Shown in pieces: positions 17,705 to 26,647 of a DNA stretch of 64,000 bases (the first letter of the stretch is position 1; the number at the start of each line of letters is the position of its first letter). Source of the stretch: Pseudomonas mandelii (lineage in GTDB: Bacteria > Pseudomonadota > Gammaproteobacteria > Pseudomonadales > Pseudomonadaceae). The stretch lies in NCBI RefSeq assembly GCF_024138395.1, contig NZ_JAMYDU010000002.1:496001-560000 (forward strand). Direction: 5' to 3'. Position numbers and translations under genes: made by a program. Below the pieces are notes generated by a model. The model saw only the letters and a list, made by a program, of their open reading frames with translations. It did no database searches and was not told where the DNA came from.

Positions 17705-19194
17705 TAATGCTCCGGAACCCCGAGCGGTTGCTCGGCAGGTTTGTCTGTGGGGGCCGGCAACGGCTTTTGTGGCACGGTCGGGCCAGCGCTGACGATGACC
17801 AGTTTTTCCGTGCTCAGGTGTTTGTTCAATGCGGCTTTGACTTGCTCGACGGTCAGGCTCTGGGACTGCTGCATGAAGTCTTCCAGGTAGGTCAGCGGCA
17901 AGTTGTAAAAACCCATGGCGCCGAGCTGCCCGACGATGTCGGCGTTACTGGCGGTGGACAGCGGGAAGCTGCCGGCCAGTTCGCGTTTGGCATCGTCGAG
18001 TTCTTTTTCGGTGGGGCCGGTTTTAAGGTAATCTGCGAGCACGTCCTGCACCAGTTTCAGCGTGCCTTCGCTCATCTCCGCGCGGGTTTGCAGGTTGATC
18101 ATGAACGGGCCGCGAACCTGCATCGGGCTGAAACCCGAATACACGCCATAGGCCAGGCCGCGCTTCTCGCGCACTTCGCTCATCAACCGGGTGCCGAAGC
18201 CTCCGCCACCCAGGATCTGATTGCCCAGCGACAACGCCGCGTAATCCGGATCGTCACGGTCGATGCCCAGTTGCGCGATCATCAGGTTGGTCTGCTTGGA
18301 CGGAAACTCGATGTGGCCGATGCTGGGCTTGGGGTCGGTCGGTTGTTCGATTTTCGCCAGGGCCGGCCCTTTGGGCAGATCGGCGGATACTTGTGCGGCA
18401 ACGGCCTCGGCCTCGGCGCGGGACAAATCGCCCACCAGCGCAATCACCACATTGCCGGCGGCGTAGGCTTTCTGATGGAAGGCCTGCAACTGCGCCAGAG
18501 TGATCGGTGGAATGCTTTTCGCCGTGCCATCGCTGGAATGCGCGTACGGGTGATCGCCATACAAGCGGTTCATCAGCTCCAGGCCGGCGAGTTTGCCGGG
18601 GTTCTGTTTCTGGTATTCGAAACCGGCCAGCATCTGGTTCTTGATGCGGGCAAACGAGTCGGCGGGGAAGGTCGGTTTGCCGACGACTTCAGCGAACAGC
18701 TTCAATGCAGGCTCGCGTTTGTCCGCGGCACTGAGACTGCGCAGCGATGCAATCGCCATGTCTTTATAGGCGCCGTTACCGAAGTCGGCCCCCAGGCCTT
18801 CGAAGCCTTGGGCGATGGCGCTGACATCTTTGCCGGCCACACCTTCATTGAGCATGGCGTTGGTCAACAATGCCAGGCCGGCTGCATCGCCGTCCTGGCT
18901 GCTGCCGGCGGCGAAGATCAGGCGCATGTCGAACATCGGCAGCTCACGGGCTTCGACGAACAGCACTTTGGCGCCATCGGCGGTGTTCCAGGTTTGCACG
19001 TTCAGCGAGCGATGGCTTGGGGCCTTGCCGTCGAGTTCTGCCAACGATTGCAGCTTCTGGCTGGACTTGGCTTTGTCGAGGGCTTCGCTGGCGCTGGTTT
19101 CGTCAGACTTGGAGAAATAGAAGGCGGCAGACCCAATCAGTGCAATGACGAACAGGCCGATCAGGGCCAGGCGCGGTTTTTTACGCTCACTCAT
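17704..19194 (-). CDS. M16-family peptidase homologue lacking the zinc motif
   Basis: A 496-residue protein anchored by one N-terminal membrane segment (RLALIGLFVIALIGSAAFYF) with two M16 domains outside. The HXXEH zinc motif is absent from the expected place (AGLALLTNAMLNEG). The C-terminal half keeps the R/Y substrate motif region (REKRGLAYGVYSGF). It is therefore probably the non-catalytic partner of the active M16 enzyme encoded immediately upstream, with which it overlaps by 8 bases. The ATG at 19194 (MSERKKPRLA) is chosen over one 24 bases upstream. Confidence 0.9.
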   Translation of the reverse strand: MSERKKPRLALIGLFVIALIGSAAFYFSKSDETSASEALDKAKSSQKLQSLAELDGKAPSHRSLNVQTWNTADGAKVLFVEARELPMFDMRLIFAAGSSQDGDAAGLALLTNAMLNEGVAGKDVSAIAQGFEGLGADFGNGAYKDMAIASLRSLSAADKREPALKLFAEVVGKPTFPADSFARIKNQMLAGFEYQKQNPGKLAGLELMNRLYGDHPYAHSSDGTAKSIPPITLAQLQAFHQKAYAAGNVVIALVGDLSRAEAEAVAAQVSADLPKGPALAKIEQPTDPKPSIGHIEFPSKQTNLMIAQLGIDRDDPDYAALSLGNQILGGGGFGTRLMSEVREKRGLAYGVYSGFSPMQVRGPFMINLQTRAEMSEGTLKLVQDVLADYLKTGPTEKELDDAKRELAGSFPLSTASNADIVGQLGAMGFYNLPLTYLEDFMQQSQSLTVEQVKAALNKHLSTEKLVIVSAGPTVPQKPLPAPTDKPAEQPLGVPEH

Positions 19195-20542
19195 GAGTCG
19201 TCTCCTCTGGCAGTACATGGGCGACGCTGAGACGTGCGCGGGTGAAATACAGCTTGGCGGCTTTCTGGATGTCTTGCGGGGTCACGCTTTCCAGATCGGC
19301 GAGTTCGGTGTCCATCAGTTTCCAGGACAAGCCGACGGTTTCCAGTTGGCCGATGGCGGTGGCCTGGCTGGTGATCGAATCACGCTCGTAGACCAGGCCG
19401 GCAATGACCTGAGCCCGCACGCGCTCCAGTTCTTCAGTGGACGGCGCCGTGGTTTTCAGCTGTTCAAGCAGTTTCCAAAGGCCAGCTTCCGCCTGGGCCA
19501 TGGTTTTCTTCTTCTGGGTGTTCGGCGTGGCCGACAAAGTGAACAGGCTGTCGCCACGGGTATAGGCGTCGTAGCTAGACGAACCGCCGGACACCAACTC
19601 TTCGCCGCGTTCCAGTTGCGTCGGGATACGACCGCTGTAGCCGCCGTCGAGCAGCGCAGAGATCAGGCGCAGAGCGTTCACCAAACGCTTGTCTTCGGCG
19701 GTGGCGATGCTCGGCACGTTGAAGGCCAGCATCAGGCTCGGCAATTGGGTCTGCACATGCAGGGTGATCTTCCGCTCGCCGGGCTCGGCCAGTTCCAGCG
19801 GGATTTTCGCTGATGGCACGTCGCGCTTGGCGATCGGGCCGAAGTAACGCTGGGCCAGGGTTTTGACTTCATCCGGTGTCACGTCACCGACCACTACCAG
19901 CGTAGCGTTATTCGGCACATACCAGGATTGATACCAGTGGCGCAGTTCTTCGATCTTCATGCGGTCGAGGTCCGCCATCCAGCCGATGGTCGGCGTGTGA
20001 TAACCGCTGGCGGGGTAGGCCATGGCCATGAAGCGTTCGTAGGCCTTGGACATCGGCTTGTCATCGGTGCGCAGGCGACGTTCTTCCTTGATCACCTCGA
20101 TCTCGCGGGTGAAATCTTCGGCCGGCAAGCGCAGGTTGGCCATGCGGTCGGCTTCCAGCTCGAAGGCCACGCCCAGACGGTCACGGGCCAGCACTTGGTA
20201 ATACGCGGTGAAGTCGTCGCTGGTGAAGGCGTTTTCTTCGGCGCCGAGGTCGCGCAGGATCAGCGACGCTTCGCCGGGGCCGACCTTCTCGCTGCCCTTG
20301 AACATCATGTGTTCCAGCGCATGGGACAGCCCGGTCTGGCCCGGTGTCTCATAGCTTGAGCCGACCTTGTACCAGACCTGGGAAACGACGACCGGCGCAC
20401 GATGGTCTTCGCGCACAACGACCTTCAGGCCATTGTCGAGGGTGAATTCGTGGGTGGGTTGTGGATCGGCAGCCAAGGCTGAAAGTGGCAGACAAACTGT
20501 GCTGAACAGCAGGCCTGCAGCGCGGCGGGCTAGAGCATTCAT
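19187..20542 (-). CDS. Zinc peptidase of family M16 (catalytic subunit), periplasmic
   Basis: A 451-residue insulinase/processing-peptidase-like protein with a signal peptide (LLFSTVCLPLSALAAD). The inverted zinc motif is present as HALEHMMFKG, with the distal glutamate expected in the TREIEVIKEERR region. It pairs with the downstream HXXEH-less homologue, the usual arrangement of bacterial M16B heterodimers. The natural substrates in pseudomonads are not established to my knowledge. It diverges from ftsY. Confidence 0.93.
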   Translation of the reverse strand: MNALARRAAGLLFSTVCLPLSALAADPQPTHEFTLDNGLKVVVREDHRAPVVVSQVWYKVGSSYETPGQTGLSHALEHMMFKGSEKVGPGEASLILRDLGAEENAFTSDDFTAYYQVLARDRLGVAFELEADRMANLRLPAEDFTREIEVIKEERRLRTDDKPMSKAYERFMAMAYPASGYHTPTIGWMADLDRMKIEELRHWYQSWYVPNNATLVVVGDVTPDEVKTLAQRYFGPIAKRDVPSAKIPLELAEPGERKITLHVQTQLPSLMLAFNVPSIATAEDKRLVNALRLISALLDGGYSGRIPTQLERGEELVSGGSSSYDAYTRGDSLFTLSATPNTQKKKTMAQAEAGLWKLLEQLKTTAPSTEELERVRAQVIAGLVYERDSITSQATAIGQLETVGLSWKLMDTELADLESVTPQDIQKAAKLYFTRARLSVAHVLPEETTHE

Positions 20543-20886
20543 TCGTTTTTAAACCTGTTGGGCTGCCCGCTTGGTCTTAGCGTCGGCGGGCGAGAGGGTG
20601 CTAGGATACTGATCCGTTTTACTGGCGGCCACGCCTATCAGGCCTTTGATCGGTCAATAGGTTGTTTGGGTTTGCGGCTTGGGCTTTGAATTTGTCGGCT
20701 AAACTCTGCGTTTTCGCCGACGATGGCGTTCCAGTCCTTCGTATTAATCAACCTTTGAGGTGCCGTTGGTACCTCGACAAAATGTTGCGCATGAACAAGC
20801 TGGATGAATCGCAGTCTGTTCCGCATCGAATTATTTATTGCCGAGGCGCCCTTTGGCGCGTCGCTACCGTGAGATAGCCGTCCTCC
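20543..20886. other. Intergenic region between M16 peptidase and ftsY
   Basis: About 340 bases with no convincing gene. It must hold the divergent promoters. Two short hairpins are visible: GAGGTGCC/GGTACCTC around GTT (20757-20775) and GAGGCGCC/GGCGCGTC around CTTT (20843-20862), the latter in the ftsY leader 25 bases before its ATG. I could not assign promoter elements with confidence. Confidence 0.5.
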
Positions 20887-22467
20887 ATGTTTGGTTCCAA
20901 CGACGACAAGAAGACCCCAGCTGCGGCTGGCGAGAAGAAAAGCCTGTTCGGATGGCTGCGCAAAAAGCCGCAGGAACCCGTTGTCGAACAGCCACAACCA
21001 CTTCCTGAGCCAACGGCGGCGCCGGTCCTGGAAGAAGTGCCCGCGCCGATTGCCCTGCCGATCGCCGAGCCGGTGCTGCAATCCGTGGCCGAGCCTGCTC
21101 CTGCTCCTGAACCTGAACCTGAACCTGAACCTGAACCCGTAGCCGTGGCCCCGCTGCCGCTGACACCAGCCGCCCAGCCATGGCTGACGTTGCCGGTGGC
21201 GGAAGAGCCGGTGGCATTGGTCGAAGATGAGCAAGCAGCGCACTTCACGCCGCCGATTCCGGTCCCGACTGCATTTGTTCCTGAGCCGGTTCAGGCGCCA
21301 GTGGTTGAGCCGGTCGTTGAACCTGTGTTCGTGGCCGAGCCTGCGCCGGTTGCTCCAGAACCTGTAGTGCCGACATTTATTGCTCCTGCTCCGGTTGCTC
21401 CGATTGTTCAAGCGCCAGAGCCTGCACCTGCACCTGCACCTGCACCTGCACCTGCACCGGTTATCGTTCCTGTTGTCGCCACGCCCGTTGCTCCCGTCGA
21501 AACTCCGGTCGAGCCTGTGCGTACCGAAGAATCCAAAGCCGGTTTCTTCGCCCGTCTCAAGCAAGGCCTGTCCAAGACCAGTGCCAGCATTGGCGAGGGC
21601 ATGGCCAGCCTGTTTCTCGGCAAGAAAATCATCGATGACGAGTTGCTCGAAGACATCGAAACCCGTCTGCTGACCGCCGATGTCGGCGTCGAAGCGACCT
21701 CGGTGATCATTCAGCGCCTGACTCAGAAAGTTGCCCGCAAAGAACTGGCCGATGCCGATGCGCTGTACAAATCCCTGCAAGCCGAACTGGCCGCCATGCT
21801 TAAGCCCGTCGAGCAGCCGCTGAAAATCACCTCGCAGAACAAACCGTTCGTGATTCTGGTGGTAGGCGTCAACGGCGCCGGCAAGACCACCACCATCGGC
21901 AAACTGGCGAAGAAGCTGCAACTGGAAGGCAAGAAAGTCATGCTCGCCGCTGGCGACACCTTCCGCGCCGCAGCGGTCGAGCAATTGCAGGTCTGGGGTG
22001 AGCGCAACAAGATTCCGGTCATCGCCCAGCACACCGGTGCCGACTCGGCTTCGGTCATCTTCGATGCCGTACAGGCCGCCAAGGCCCGTGGCATTGACGT
22101 GCTGATCGCCGACACCGCCGGTCGTTTGCACACTAAAGACAACCTGATGGAAGAGCTGAAAAAGGTTCGCCGGGTGATCGGCAAGCTCGACGCCGATGCG
22201 CCGCACGAGGTGCTGTTGGTGCTCGACGCTGGTACCGGCCAGAACGCCATCAACCAGGCCAAACAATTCAACCAGACCGTCGAACTGACCGGCCTGGCGC
22301 TGACTAAACTCGACGGCACCGCCAAGGGCGGAGTGATTTTCGCCCTGGCCAAGCAGTTTGGCCTGCCGATTCGCTATATCGGCGTCGGTGAAGGCATTGA
22401 TGATTTGCGTACTTTTGAAGCAGAACCCTTTGTCCAGGCATTGTTTGCCGAGCGGGAGCGTTCATGA
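20887..22467 (+). CDS. ftsY: Signal recognition particle receptor FtsY
   Basis: A 526-residue GTPase that docks SRP-ribosome complexes at the membrane. Residues 1-210 form a long acidic Pro/Ala/Glu-rich A domain containing hexanucleotide-encoded EP and AP repeats. The N domain then precedes the G domain, with VGVNGAGKTTTIGKLAKK (G1), DTAGRLHTK (G3) and TKLDGTAKGG (G4/G5). It is the first gene of ftsY-ftsE-ftsX and overlaps ftsE by 4 bases. Confidence 0.97.
   Translation: MFGSNDDKKTPAAAGEKKSLFGWLRKKPQEPVVEQPQPLPEPTAAPVLEEVPAPIALPIAEPVLQSVAEPAPAPEPEPEPEPEPVAVAPLPLTPAAQPWLTLPVAEEPVALVEDEQAAHFTPPIPVPTAFVPEPVQAPVVEPVVEPVFVAEPAPVAPEPVVPTFIAPAPVAPIVQAPEPAPAPAPAPAPAPVIVPVVATPVAPVETPVEPVRTEESKAGFFARLKQGLSKTSASIGEGMASLFLGKKIIDDELLEDIETRLLTADVGVEATSVIIQRLTQKVARKELADADALYKSLQAELAAMLKPVEQPLKITSQNKPFVILVVGVNGAGKTTTIGKLAKKLQLEGKKVMLAAGDTFRAAAVEQLQVWGERNKIPVIAQHTGADSASVIFDAVQAAKARGIDVLIADTAGRLHTKDNLMEELKKVRRVIGKLDADAPHEVLLVLDAGTGQNAINQAKQFNQTVELTGLALTKLDGTAKGGVIFALAKQFGLPIRYIGVGEGIDDLRTFEAEPFVQALFAERERS
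21106..21137 (+). repeat. CCTGAA hexanucleotide tract inside ftsY
   Basis: Five consecutive CCTGAA units encode Pro-Glu repeats in the FtsY A domain. Changes in unit number would stay in frame, so only the length of the acidic linker would vary. Confidence 0.85.
21421..21458 (+). repeat. CCTGCA hexanucleotide tract inside ftsY
   Basis: Six CCTGCA units encode a Pro-Ala repeat in the FtsY A domain. As with the upstream CCTGAA tract, slippage by whole units keeps the frame. Confidence 0.85.
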
Positions 22468-23135
22468 TTCGTTTCGAACAGGTCGGTAAGCGCTACCCGA
22501 ATGGTCACGTCGGCTTGCATGAGCTGAGCTTTCGAGTCCGTCGGGGCGAATTCTTGTTTGTCACCGGCCATTCCGGCGCCGGTAAAAGCACCTTGTTGCG
22601 GCTGTTGCTGGCGATGGAGCGTCCGACCACCGGCAAATTGCTGCTGGCAGGGCAAGACCTGGGCACAATCAGCAATGCGCAGATTCCGTTCCTGCGCCGG
22701 CAGATCGGCGTGGTGTTTCAGAACCACCAGTTGCTGTTCGATCGCACGGTGTTCAACAACGTCGCGTTGCCATTGCAGATCCTGGGCCTGTCCAAAGCCG
22801 AAGTCGCCAAGCGCGTGGACTCGGCTCTGGAGCGCGTGGCGCTCTCGGACAAAACCGATCTCTATCCCGGCGACCTGTCCACCGGTCAGCAACAACGCGT
22901 CGGCATTGCCCGCGCCATTGTTCACCGTCCGGCCTTGCTGCTGGCGGACGAACCCACCGGTAACCTCGACCCGCGGCTGGCGGCAGAAATCATGGGCGTG
23001 TTCGAAGACATCAACCGTCTGGGCACCAGCGTGCTGATCGCCAGTCACGACCTGGCTCTGATTGCCCGCATGCGTCATCGCATGCTGACCCTGCAGCGTG
23101 GCCGATTGATCGGCGACGGGGAGGCTGGTGTATGA
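22464..23135 (+). CDS. ftsE: Cell division ATP-binding protein FtsE
   Basis: A 223-residue ABC ATPase that works with FtsX to regulate peptidoglycan hydrolases at the septum. Walker A is GHSGAGKST, the signature is LSTGQQQRVGIARAIV (Q in place of the usual Gly after SG) and Walker B is ALLLADEPTGNLD. It overlaps ftsY and ftsX by 4 bases each (ATGA), so the three genes form one translationally coupled unit. Confidence 0.97.
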   Translation: MIRFEQVGKRYPNGHVGLHELSFRVRRGEFLFVTGHSGAGKSTLLRLLLAMERPTTGKLLLAGQDLGTISNAQIPFLRRQIGVVFQNHQLLFDRTVFNNVALPLQILGLSKAEVAKRVDSALERVALSDKTDLYPGDLSTGQQQRVGIARAIVHRPALLLADEPTGNLDPRLAAEIMGVFEDINRLGTSVLIASHDLALIARMRHRMLTLQRGRLIGDGEAGV

Positions 23136-24160
23136 GTGCGACACGTAGCCCCAAGGTTTCCGAGCGCGTGGCCCCGAAGGCTGCTGATCCGCAACCGCAG
23201 CCGCAGAAGAAAAAGCGCGACGATGACGATGGCCCGGATTTCGCCACGCTGTGCCGCGCCTGGGCCGAAAGCCATCGCGCGAGTTTGCTGGACAGCTTGC
23301 GTCGCTTGGGTAAGCACCCGATCGGCAGCTTTTTCACCTGCATGGTGATGGCGGTTGCCCTGAGCTTGCCGATGGGTCTGTCACTTTTACTAAGTAACGT
23401 CGAGCGTCTCGGCGGTTCCTGGCAGCGTGCGGCGCAGATTTCCCTGTACCTGCAACTCGATGCCAGCCCTGCACAGGGCGAGTCGTTGCGTGAGCAGATC
23501 AAAGGCATGCCGGGCGTGGCCGACGCCGAATACGTGGGTCGCGATCAGGCGCTGGAAGAATTTCAGCAGCAGTCCGGCCTGGGCGAAGCGCTCAAGGAAC
23601 TCCCGGAAAACCCGCTGCCGGGCGTGGTCCTGGTGACCCCGAAAGAGGTCGACAAGCCCGCGCTTGAAGCATTGAGACAAAAACTTTCCGAATTGCCGAA
23701 GGTACAACAGGCGCAACTTGATCTAGTCTGGGTCGAGCGTCTGGCAGCCATCCTCAAGCTGGGCGACCGATTTGTCTTCGGTCTGACCGTGCTTTTGGTT
23801 TCTGCATTACTTTTGGTGATAGGCAATACCATTCGTCTTCATATTGAAAACCGCCGCACAGAGATAGAAGTGATTAAACTCGTCGGCGGCACTGACAGCT
23901 ATGTGCGCAGGCCTTTTCTGTATATGGGCGCGCTTTATGGCTTCGGTGCGGGGATTCTTTCCTGGGGCGTATTGGCGTTCGGCCTGAACTGGTTGAACGA
24001 CGCGGTAGTTGGGCTGGCCGGTTTGTACGGCAGTGATTTTGCGCTGGCCGGAGTGCCAGTTGCCGACGGTCTATCGCTCTTGCTTGGCGCGGTGCTGTTG
24101 GGGTATATCGGTGCATGGATTGCAGTCGCACGCCACCTGCGGGAGCTTGCGCCAAAGTAA
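23132..24160 (+). CDS. ftsX: Cell division permease-like protein FtsX
   Basis: A 342-residue membrane protein with a cytoplasmic, charged N-terminus (QPQPQKKKRDDDDG) longer than in E. coli. A first membrane segment (about residues 70-90) precedes a large periplasmic domain that binds murein hydrolase activators. Three further membrane segments lie in the C-terminal 130 residues, including the conserved IENRRTEIEVIKLVGGTDSY cytoplasmic loop. It pairs with FtsE. Confidence 0.96.
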   Translation: MSATRSPKVSERVAPKAADPQPQPQKKKRDDDDGPDFATLCRAWAESHRASLLDSLRRLGKHPIGSFFTCMVMAVALSLPMGLSLLLSNVERLGGSWQRAAQISLYLQLDASPAQGESLREQIKGMPGVADAEYVGRDQALEEFQQQSGLGEALKELPENPLPGVVLVTPKEVDKPALEALRQKLSELPKVQQAQLDLVWVERLAAILKLGDRFVFGLTVLLVSALLLVIGNTIRLHIENRRTEIEVIKLVGGTDSYVRRPFLYMGALYGFGAGILSWGVLAFGLNWLNDAVVGLAGLYGSDFALAGVPVADGLSLLLGAVLLGYIGAWIAVARHLRELAPK

Positions 24161-24197
24161 TATCATTTTGCTCGTATTGACCTTTCAGCGTTTATGG

Positions 24198-24224
24198 GAA
24201 CTTGTCTTTTGGTTTCCGGTCAAT
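24198..24224 (+). promoter_or_regulatory. AlgU/RpoE-type promoter upstream of rpoH
   Basis: A -35 GAACTT (24198-24203), 16-base spacer and -10 TCAAT (24220-24224) match the extracytoplasmic-stress sigma consensus (GAACTT-N16/17-TCTGA or TCAAA). It lies 50 bases before the rpoH ATG. AlgU-dependent transcription of rpoH is known in P. aeruginosa, which supports the assignment. Confidence 0.6.
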
Positions 24225-24273
24225 TTTCGCAGTGCTGAACTGCACGAGTTATGTAAGTCGGAGGTTTTTTCGT

Positions 24274-25128
24274 ATGACCAATTCTTTGCAACCTGCATAT
24301 GCTCTGGTCCCGGGTGCGAACCTGGAGGCCTATGTGCACACGGTGAACAGCATTCCATTGCTGACGCCGGAGCAGGAGCGTGAACTGGCCGAGAGTCTCT
24401 ATTATGAGCAGGATTTGGGGGCGGCTCGGCAGATGGTGCTCGCCCACCTGCGTTTTGTCGTACACATTGCCCGTAGCTATTCCGGCTACGGCCTGGCCCA
24501 GGCTGACCTGATCCAGGAAGGCAACGTCGGCCTGATGAAAGCGGTCAAGCGTTTCAACCCGGAAATGGGTGTACGTCTGGTGTCCTTTGCAGTGCACTGG
24601 ATCAAGGCGGAAATCCACGAGTTCATCCTGCGCAACTGGCGGATCGTGAAAGTCGCGACCACCAAGGCTCAGCGCAAGCTGTTCTTCAACCTGCGCAGCC
24701 AGAAGAAACGTCTGGCCTGGCTGAACAACGAGGAAGTCCATCGCGTGGCGGAAAGCCTGGGCGTAGAGCCGCGGGAAGTGCGCGAGATGGAAAGTCGCCT
24801 GACCGGCCATGACATGGCTTTCGACCCGGCCGCGGAAGCGGACGACGACAGTGCATTCCAGTCGCCGGCCAACTATCTGGAAGACCACCGGTACGACCCG
24901 GCCCGTCAACTGGAAGATGCCGATTGGAGCGACAACTCCAACCACAACCTGCACGAAGCGCTTGAAGTGCTGGACGACCGCAGCCGCGACATCCTCTACC
25001 AGCGTTGGCTGGCAGAAGAAAAAGCCACGCTGCACGACCTGGCGCAGAAGTACAACGTGTCGGCCGAGCGTATTCGTCAGCTCGAGAAGAGCGCGATGAA
25101 CAAGCTCAAGTTGTCGATCGCGGCGTAA
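24274..25128 (+). CDS. rpoH: Heat-shock sigma factor RpoH (sigma-32)
   Basis: A 284-residue group-3 sigma factor directing heat-shock transcription. Region 2 contains [20 protein letters not shown] and the RpoH box region reads [14 protein letters not shown]. Region 4 ends the protein ([20 protein letters not shown]). The ATG at 24274 follows the Shine-Dalgarno GGAGG; the frame is open 72 bases further upstream but overlaps the promoter. A strong terminator follows the stop. Confidence 0.98.
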   Translation: MTNSLQPAYALVPGANLEAYVHTVNSIPLLTPEQERELAESLYYEQDLGAARQMVLAHLRFVVHIARSYSGYGLAQADLIQEGNVGLMKAVKRFNPEMGVRLVSFAVHWIKAEIHEFILRNWRIVKVATTKAQRKLFFNLRSQKKRLAWLNNEEVHRVAESLGVEPREVREMESRLTGHDMAFDPAAEADDDSAFQSPANYLEDHRYDPARQLEDADWSDNSNHNLHEALEVLDDRSRDILYQRWLAEEKATLHDLAQKYNVSAERIRQLEKSAMNKLKLSIAA

Positions 25129-25145
25129 CCCGCACGAAGGCAATA

Positions 25146-25178
25146 AAAAACGCCCCGATCATTGATCGGGGCGTTTTT
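25146..25178 (+). terminator. Intrinsic terminator of rpoH
   Basis: AAAAACGCCCCGATCA and TGATCGGGGCGTTTTT form a near-perfect GC-rich stem with a minimal loop, ending in a U-tract. It starts 18 bases after the rpoH stop. The A-tract on the other side would also terminate minus-strand transcripts. Confidence 0.93.
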
Positions 25179-25200
25179 GTTTGTGCCCGCTTATACCGAC

Positions 25201-25300
25201 CTCTTGTAGGAGCGAGGCTTGCCCGCGAAGGCGGTGTGTCATTCAGAAATGATGTCGACTGACACACCGCCTTCGCGGGCAAGCCTCGCTCCTACAAGAG
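25201..25300. repeat. REP pair
   Basis: Long inverted repeat: CTCTTGTAGGAGCGAGGCTT and onward pairs with its complement at the right end, with inner pairing GGCGGTGTGTC/GACACACCGCC. It lies between rpoH and mtgA, which converge. Confidence 0.92.
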
Positions 25301-25309
25301 GGCGTCGAG

Positions 25310-26032
25310 TCATTGGGCCCATGGCGCCCGGCGCGAATCGTTGAGGCTGAGCAGATAACTATCCCCACCCAACTGACTCATCTGCTGCCGAATCCAGCCC
25401 GCCCGCCGTGCGACATAACTGGTTGGATGGCTGGCGCTCCACACCCGCGGGTTCGGCAGTACCGCGGCCAGCAGACTCGCCTGCTGCCGGGACAGCGAAC
25501 GAGCGCCCACACCAAAGTGATGCCGAGCCGCCGCTTCGGCGCCAAACACGCCTTCATCCCACTCGACGCTGTTGAGGTACACCTCAAGAATCCGTTGCTT
25601 GGGCCACAACACCTCGATCAGCCCGGTAAACCAGGCTTCCAGGCCTTTGCGCAACCAGCTGCGGCCAGACCACAGAAACAGGTTCTTCGACACTTGCTGG
25701 CTCAGGGTGCTGGCGCCACGAATCGAGCCGCCGCGTTCGTTATGCGCAAATGCCGCCTGAATCGCGCCGATATCAAAGCCCCAATGCTCGGGAAACTTCT
25801 GATCCTCACCGGCAATCACCGCGACTTTCAGGTCGTCGGAGATTTCATCCCAGGGTTTCCAGGTGCGTTGCAGATCGATGGGCTCGCCATCGAACCAGGA
25901 TTCGATCTTGCGCTCCACCATCAGCGCCGTTCCCGGTGGCGGCACCACCCGAAACAGCAACACCAGCAATACGCTGCCGCCCGCGAACCAGAGCAGGGCC
26001 TTCGTGAAACGACGGAAAATTAACTGCAGCAT
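25310..26032 (-). CDS. mtgA: Monofunctional biosynthetic peptidoglycan transglycosylase
   Basis: A 240-residue GT51 glycosyltransferase that polymerises lipid II into glycan strands. A single N-terminal membrane segment (TKALLWFAGGSVLLVLLFRV) precedes the catalytic domain with EDQKFPEHWGFD and RGASTLSQQVSKNLFLW. The ATG at 26032 (MLQLIFRRF) fits the family length; the open frame upstream of it is unrelated sequence overlapping the divergent DUF423 gene start. Confidence 0.94.
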   Translation of the reverse strand: MLQLIFRRFTKALLWFAGGSVLLVLLFRVVPPPGTALMVERKIESWFDGEPIDLQRTWKPWDEISDDLKVAVIAGEDQKFPEHWGFDIGAIQAAFAHNERGGSIRGASTLSQQVSKNLFLWSGRSWLRKGLEAWFTGLIEVLWPKQRILEVYLNSVEWDEGVFGAEAAARHHFGVGARSLSRQQASLLAAVLPNPRVWSASHPTSYVARRAGWIRQQMSQLGGDSYLLSLNDSRRAPWAQ

Positions 26033-26105
26033 AGAGATGGCTTGGCCGAACCCGTTGAGCCGGCCATTATACAGACCCTGTTGATCGAGTCTGACTGGAG
26101 TTCTC

Positions 26106-26474
26106 ATGTTGCGTGGCTTCCTGATGCTGGCTGCTTTTTTCGGCTTCACCGGTGTTGCCTTGGGCGCATTCGCCGCCCATGGCCTGAAAAGCCGCCTGAG
26201 CGCCGAGTACCTGGCGATTTTCCATACGGGCGTCACCTATCAACTGGTGCACACCCTGGCGTTGCTGGGCGTAGCGCTGCTCGCCACGCAAATTCCCGGT
26301 CGACTGATTACGTGGGCCGGCGCATCATTTGCTATTGGCATTCTGTTGTTTTCCGGCAGCCTGTACCTGCTGACGATAACGGGCATCAGCAAGCTCGGGA
26401 TCGTTACACCCTTCGGTGGCCTGGCATTCCTGATCGGCTGGGTTTGCCTGGGGCTTGCCGCCTGGCGGCTGTAG
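26106..26474 (+). CDS. DUF423 (YgdD-like) inner-membrane protein
   Basis: A 122-residue protein with four hydrophobic segments. The N-terminal FGFTGVALGAFAAHGLKSRL block is the DUF423 signature, followed by HTGVTYQLVHTLALLGVALL. The function of the family is not known. Its TAG stop is supplied by the edge of the following REP element (GTAGGAACG), so the last codon lies at the repeat boundary. Confidence 0.9.
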   Translation: MLRGFLMLAAFFGFTGVALGAFAAHGLKSRLSAEYLAIFHTGVTYQLVHTLALLGVALLATQIPGRLITWAGASFAIGILLFSGSLYLLTITGISKLGIVTPFGGLAFLIGWVCLGLAAWRL

Positions 26475-26560
26475 GAACGAGGCTTGCCCGCGAAGGCGTC
26501 GTATCAGTCACCTTCTTCGTTGACTGACACCATGCCTTCGCGGGCAAGCCTCGCTCCTAC
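26471..26560. repeat. REP pair overlapping a stop codon
   Basis: Arms GTAGGAACGAGGCTTGCCCG and GCGGGCAAGCCTCGCTCCTA pair with one mismatch. The TAG in the first arm is the stop codon of the DUF423 gene. Confidence 0.9.
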
Positions 26561-26647
26561 GGGATCGGGTTTCAAGACGAATGGCTTGGGTCGGCCTGAC
26601 TGATCGGGCTAGAATGCCAGCCCCAAAAAATGATGGCGGCATTCGGT

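Noticed and set aside
20638..22266. 542-residue minus-strand ORF opposite ftsY
   Set aside because: Antisense shadow; it has long Arg/Asn/Gly low-complexity runs created by the ftsY repeats.
25201..25300. REP pairs considered as a CRISPR array
   Set aside because: The repeats are single inverted pairs scattered between genes, not regularly spaced direct repeats with spacers.
26575..26647. TPP riboswitch before thiS
   Set aside because: The leader is too short and lacks the conserved THI-box sequences.
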